Assembly: GCA_001632425.1 (NCBI GenBank)
Contig: KV425601.1
Coordinates: 1 to 64,000, forward strand
DNA length: 64,000 nucleotides
Reading direction: 5' to 3'
From: Neolentinus lepideus HHB14362 ss-1
Lineage: Eukaryota > Basidiomycota > Agaricomycetes > Gloeophyllales > Gloeophyllaceae
The notes beneath the pieces are model-generated. The model worked only from the letters and a program-made list of their open reading frames with translations, was not told where the DNA came from and made no database searches. A program made the translations under genes and the position numbers. Positions 59,416-64,000 of the stretch are shown here, piece by piece. Numbering within the stretch: position 1 is the stretch's first letter; the number at the start of each line of letters is the position of its first letter.

Positions 59416-60290
59416 GTACTCTTCGCCGCTTCTTTCGTGATGATGACGCCACAGGCGTCGGCACCTCTGTTGATAAACTCATTGAAATGGATGCGGATGA
59501 GCAGGTATAGTGGTCACTCACCGGCCCTGTCCGTCATTGATCTTTTCAGCGATCTGGAAGACAAAGGTCTTCCAGCAAGGTTGGCGGTTGCCGAAGAGGT
59601 GAGTGCAGGGGTCGTTGCTTGCACCTCTTCGAATACCCATGCATCGGCAGCTACGTGTTACAGTCCAGATAGTGAATATGTGGCACACCAAGGCACAGAC
59701 AGATCATTTACCAACTACATCTGTGCCCTGTATTGTATTCTGACTTCCCTCTTCATCCTCTTCCCCGCCAGGATATACAATGCCGTCCCACAATCTCTCC
59801 TCTTCGGCCTTGTCTTCTTCAACCACCGTCGATCTGTCGATAGGCACGTCGTCAGGTGCCGAAATATTTCCAGCAATGTCAGCTGGGGTTGCCGCAAGTA
59901 TGGTTTCGGCGATGACGAGGAAGATATTTGGCGTGATTGTATCCCCCTCCGATTTCGGTGGCACTGAGCCAGAGACTGTGTTACAGTCCATATAGTAAGT
60001 ATGTGGCACTTCAAAGCACGAACAAACTATTTACCAGCCTCATCCTCACTCGTATCCTCACTCGCATCCTCGTCCTCTTCACCACCAGGATAGATGATGT
60101 AGTCCCATAGCTTCTCCTCCTCGGCCTTTATCATCATCCTCTCGTTGTGTTCTTCGACTACCTTTTCAGCCCTTCAAACAATGTAAGAACGCGTCGCATG
60201 CGAAGCAATCGCGACATCTTACCATGCTCGGAGCAAGACAGTAGTACGCTCATCCACAACGGCGACGTCGGGTATGGAAGAGGGGTCCAT
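59009..60290 (-). CDS. C2H2 zinc-finger protein with duplicated acidic exon
   Basis: Exons 60290-60223, 60171-60035, 59975-59712, 59650-59522 and 59466-59009 splice to 1056 nt (351 residues). The N-terminal part has two related blocks, AEEEKLWDYIIYPGGEEDED (exon 2) and AEEERLWDGIVYPGGEEDEE (exon 3), each followed by a similar GTAAAT intron, so an exon plus its intron was duplicated. Exon 4 is Ser/Thr-rich, exon 5 starts with a basic SRKKRRRVPDE. Three fingers end the protein: CQWAGCGASI..H, CRWPGCEG..LARHIHWVH and CAYCGRNLGRADSSMRHMEKFH. It is likely a nuclear DNA-binding protein. It shares its finger layout with the gene at 29296 and its last exon with the partial gene at 63600. Confidence 0.8.
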
Positions 60291-62219
60291 GTTGTTGAGA
60301 GATTGAAAGGTGATAGTGGATCTGAAAGGTAGAAAGGTGGAAAGAGGTAGTGCAACTTCAAGACGCAGTGGCAGACGGGGATAATGTGTTCTGGGGGGGA
60401 CAGACACAATTTATAGGCCCGCCAAATGTAAACAGACGCAAATTGAGAAGACGCGAGATACCTACCACATCTTCCTAAAGGAGAATTCTCATTGTTCTTC
60501 GAAGAGCAGCGAGTCCGATTTATCCCGCTGCAGATTATCCCCTTGCCTTGTCTTCCTCGTATTCATCGCCTTCGCTTATACTTCGAACCATGGTTATGAT
60601 TCCACATTCTTTCCTTTGTCGCGCGTCCTATCGCGTCGATTCCTGAAATATATCTGACTGCCACTCGGCGACTGCGCGGCGCCAACATCGAGAGCTGCAT
60701 CAGCACGAAATGGAAAGGATAAGATGATGACTCTCCTGTTTTCTATAGCCTCGAAACCTTCTAGAGTAAGCATTCGTCTTCAGGTGTCCATGTTCTCCTT
60801 CCATTTCAGTCTTGCTGGGTATGTCCGAACCTGTCCGATCTGGCTCAACCGGCATCTAAGATTACGCGCCATGATACAAGTTGGTCACTCGTTCCCGTGG
60901 TCCATCAATCTCGATATCTTGGATAGCAAATATCGTCCACGAGTTACCTCGATTCTAGCATTTTTATGTTCTGACGTGTTCCATGGGCCGCGCCATGGAC
61001 GTCGCGATAGGCTTCTATATGCATCTGTGTTCATTCGTATTTCAGCACAACACAGATAGTATTTTGGCCTTACCCTAGTCTCACTCCGAGCACATATTAG
61101 ACTCCTAGTGTGTCTGTCAAACCTTTCTGCGGATGTTTTGGACGTATAATACTTCCAAAGCCGTGTCTTTAAGAATCTGGGACGTGCGACGTCGTGAAGA
61201 TTCGTCCACCGAGGCATATCACTCGAGATACGATGTCAATTGACCAATGCCCAACTTTTCTCGTCTATGCAGCATCTTCCCTCCGTGGAGTGGAGGGTGC
61301 GGGGAGAGATGAAAATGGTTCTCGTGAGAAGTTCTGCGATCCGGCCATACCCGTACACCCCTCCAAGACATCAGCGATAAATATCTCGATTCTCTTCGGT
61401 ATATCGTCCTAGCATATACTTGTCTGAGTGTCTCAGATCAAAGAAAGATATCAAAGCGAATCCCGATGACTTGTGAGATGCAGCTGTTGCAGCTGGTCCT
61501 AGCTCTTGTCTTCTACCTGCGTGTCCTCTCGACCTTCTGCTAGTTCTCCCTAGTATGGGGAGCGTCAGAAATGGTTACCCCGAAACTCATAGTAGTCATA
61601 TATGAGATACTAACATCTCTCAAGGCTCAGAACAAGGATGCAGCACGGGAGCTTTCTATCACACCAGCGCTAGAGGGATCTCTCTGGCACGGACCCACCC
61701 CTCGCGATTCATAGTGTCCAGATGTTCGTAGACGATAACAGAGATTGTCGTTTGGGAGCAGGTACGACGTATGTCTAGGTATGTCCCTACGTTTTTTCCA
61801 GAGGATCAACCAGTCATTAATCAAGTTATGATCGCGTGTCAAACAACTGCGCCACTAATATCATATCTTCCTTCCTTGCAGATTCAAAATTCCAGCGCAC
61901 GACTCACCACCTCCCGAGTCCGATGTGAGGTTGCACAGTACTCGAGACGTTCCCCTGCTATAGCTACCGCCCATAGGCCATTGGTACAACCATACGATAG
62001 TAGAAATAGTCCATGCAGAGATATCGGGAGACAAATGGGCCCTTAGAAACGAGATTACGGTCCATAACGAATGGGGGTAGGGCAGGCGAACCAATCCATA
62101 ACAAATCGTGACTATAATCCAAGACAAGTCCGAGAGTCGAGAGCGGGCATCAGAGACGACTCGGCTGATGGTCATACGAATTCCCGGCCCGCCAATGATT
62201 CCCCCACGCCATACTTGAA
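60291..62219. other. intergenic region, no gene recognised
   Basis: About 1.9 kb. It includes the promoter of the C2H2 gene on the left. No supportable frame was found on either strand. Confidence 0.4.
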
Positions 62220-62480
62220 TTATTCTGTCGCGCTCGAATCACTCGTACGAACACCCGCATGGCCCATCGGCATCGACGCCCCCGTCGAGCTCATCGCATA
62301 CGCCCTAGATGTGCCCGTCCGCGCCGCGTGATGCAAATACCAAATAACGCACCGATGACGCCTACGACGGCGATGTCTGCAACGATCCCGCCGAGATGAT
62401 CGCACCGGTGTGCGTAGTTCCAAAGCTTGTGGTGTTACCCCCGCTCGAGCCGCTCCCCAATCCCTTCGCAGAATCGAGGC
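62220..62480 (-). pseudogene. possible remnant of a single-pass membrane protein gene
   Basis: On the minus strand a Gly/Ser/Thr-rich stretch (GLGSGSSGGNTTSFGTTHTGAII) is followed, one base out of frame, by a transmembrane-like run GGIVADIAVVGVIGALFGICI and then basic residues (TRRGR). This order is typical of fungal Ser/Thr-rich single-pass surface proteins. The frame break and the lack of a clear start suggest decay; an unseen intron is the alternative. Confidence 0.25.
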
Positions 62481-62655
62481 GCAGGCAGGGTGCTTGCGGC
62501 GCTCGTGGGTTGCGCGTCGAGCTGGCCGTTACCGACGGTCACCTCGTCCCATTACTGGGGATGCCGTCGATCACAAGGAACATAAGAGCGGGACCGGGTT
62601 GGAATAGGTATGCATTAGGAGGTGCTTGCGCAACTTGGAGTACGATAGATCCGTC

Positions 62656-64000
62656 CAAGTACGCGACTGAGGTGCGTCTCACAGACTATCCGCGTGTGTA
62701 TGTCGAGTATGCGAAAATGTATGCATCATAATATTTCTGTGTCTATACACACCACCCCAGGTATACCCGTCTGCTAGCCTGGCTGAGATAGACACAGGCG
62801 TGAATACTCACCGCTCTGTCCTCTGGCGTTCGCGTAGCCTGGGTATGATGAGGGAGAGGGCTAACTTAGAATGTAAGACCTACCGGTCAAGATGCGGTGG
62901 AGATTCCGACAATGCGCTCAAAACTTGTGCATACCACAAGGAAATACACCTGCTGCCCCCGTTTTCAAGTTTCAGGACAGTATCCAAGGTAAGTATCCTA
63001 GTTGTTATCCGGCGCTCTTTCTTTGCCCACCTCCTACTAAGGTCGTAGAAACTCGTGTCCGAGCCTGCTTGATGTGGTGACTCCCTCCTCTCATGACCTT
63101 TCGGCGAGCTCTTTTGTTTTTGGACAGGAAGGCTGCCGCTGAGTATGTAGCACTGGAGCGCATCGTGCGACTCCTTGCTCAGTGACGCCCTCATCGTGCG
63201 CATCACCCGAATTCTTCCGTGGCATCCGCTCAAGTTACGCCCACGGTAAGTACTCAAAACAATCAGGGTTTGGGTCTCGAGAGGATGAGTGCTTCACATA
63301 GCGACTTAACTGGTTCGACTACAGGGAGCAGTTGCTTGACTTTAGACGGATATCTTCCACTTGAATTCTGTAATACATTACGCAGGTACAATAAGAGACG
63401 AACGATGACAGCTAGGAGATGCACAGATACGACTATTGGATGATAAATGAGAACTGTGAGTTAGAGTACAAACAACAGACAAGAGGATTACAGAGAGCAG
63501 AGCACAACAGAGAGCATTCACAACAAAACGACAAAAACACATGACGAGAGAGGGGGGGGAGACAGAGAGAGAAAGATAAAGAAGGGAGCCAGACAATCAC
63601 TAGGCAAGACGGGCTTTCTTGACCGGCAACGATCCTTCTTCTGGCGTTGACAGAAGTTCAGGGTGGAACTTCTCCATGTGCCTCATGGAGGAATCAGCCC
63701 TCCCCAGATTTCTGCCACAGTATGCACAGGGCCTACTGCCCATGATATGGACCCAGTGGATATGCCGGGCCAATGTGCCCACGGAAGAAAAACGTGCCGG
63801 TCCGGGAGGCCACACTTTCTTACCCTCACAACCCGGCCATCGACAATCTATATCGCCCTGTTGGTGAAGACTCTGAAGTGTATCGTTGTGTGCACTCGTC
63901 AAGTGTTGCTTTGTTGACGCGACTCTTGATGTAGCAATGGATGCGCCACAACCAGCCCACTGGCAAGTCGCGAGCTGTGGTTGATCTGGTGGCGGCACAT
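62656..64000. repeat. segmental duplication, copy B (continues past the window edge)
   Basis: The direct repeat of 58036-59415. The offset falls from 4619 bp at 62781 to 4591 bp at 63600, so copy B is 28 bp shorter over that span. Copy B has a longer G-run and GA microsatellite at 63546-63580. Confidence 0.8.
63600..64000 (-). CDS. partial C2H2 zinc-finger protein, paralogue of the gene at 59009
   Basis: The last exon is open to the window edge. The three fingers and the end ..GSLPVKKARLA are almost identical to the 59009 gene. Changes are few and mostly before the second finger (for example SRVAS for SSVKS, and DCRWPGC for VCRWPGC). The frame is intact, so the copy may be functional. The upstream exons are outside the window. 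Confidence 0.75.
   Translation of the reverse strand, partial: VPPPDQPQLATCQWAGCGASIATSRVASTKQHLTSAHNDTLQSLHQQGDIDCRWPGCEGKKVWPPGPARFSSVGTLARHIHWVHIMGSRPCAYCGRNLGRADSSMRHMEKFHPELLSTPEEGSLPVKKARLA

Overview
The window looks like nuclear DNA of a basidiomycete fungus, most likely an agaricomycete. Genes lie on both strands with little space between them. Most are cut by several 45-60 bp introns with GT..AG borders and CTNA-like branch points. The protein set is fungal: GH71 alpha-1,3-glucanase, GDSL/CE16-like esterase, agaricomycete-type P450, an F-box protein and many C2H2 proteins. There is no sign of bacterial, organellar or viral sequence. Gene models were built by eye from reading frames, splice sites and known family motifs. 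Where exon lengths are given, the spliced length was checked to be a multiple of three.

Layout. 0.8-9 kb: a BEM46-type alpha/beta hydrolase, Elongin C (minus), the ubiquitin-conjugating enzyme Ubc13, and a long disordered RING-H2 protein. 9.2-10.6 kb: an unknown disordered protein (minus). 12.5-13.7 kb: a secreted GDSL esterase. 14.2-17.9 kb: a divergent pair forming a complete hydantoin-degrading module, namely an intronless N-carbamoylase/hydantoin-racemase fusion (minus) and a dihydropyrimidinase/hydantoinase (plus). They share a ~300 bp promoter holding three clustered GATAAG sites. 18.6-20.2 kb: GH71 glucanase (minus). 20.6-23.1 kb: SUMO E1 subunit Uba2 (minus). 23.4-25.2 kb: an unknown protein and a C2H2 protein (both minus). 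25.2-29.3 kb: gene-poor, with a likely decayed secreted-protein gene. 29.3-36.5 kb: a C2H2 protein, a VHS-GAT adaptor (minus), and a second C2H2 protein (minus) whose 5' half is a 264-bp exon-intron tandem repeat. 36.5-41.4 kb: no gene seen. 41.4-43.5 kb: cytochrome P450. 45-46.6 kb: F-box protein, followed by a 502-bp inverted-repeat transposon remnant (46725-47226). 47.6-54.9 kb: unknown protein, Rad17 clamp loader, unknown protein, 3-hydroxyanthranilate dioxygenase. 55.6-56.5 kb: a Gly/Asn/Ser-rich repeat protein. 57-64 kb: repeat-rich, with a C2H2 gene (59009-60290, minus) and a second copy of its 3' half and downstream DNA running off the window edge.

Genes that work together. The hydantoin pair could convert D,L-5-substituted hydantoins or dihydropyrimidines through N-carbamoyl amino acids to amino acids, CO2 and ammonia; the GATA cluster fits nitrogen control. 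Elongin C, Ubc13, the RING-H2 protein, Uba2 and the F-box protein are all ubiquitin or SUMO pathway components, but they are ordinary scattered housekeeping genes rather than a clear cluster. The C2H2 proteins share one unusual finger layout and show repeated exon and segmental duplication, which makes them the most dynamic part of the window.
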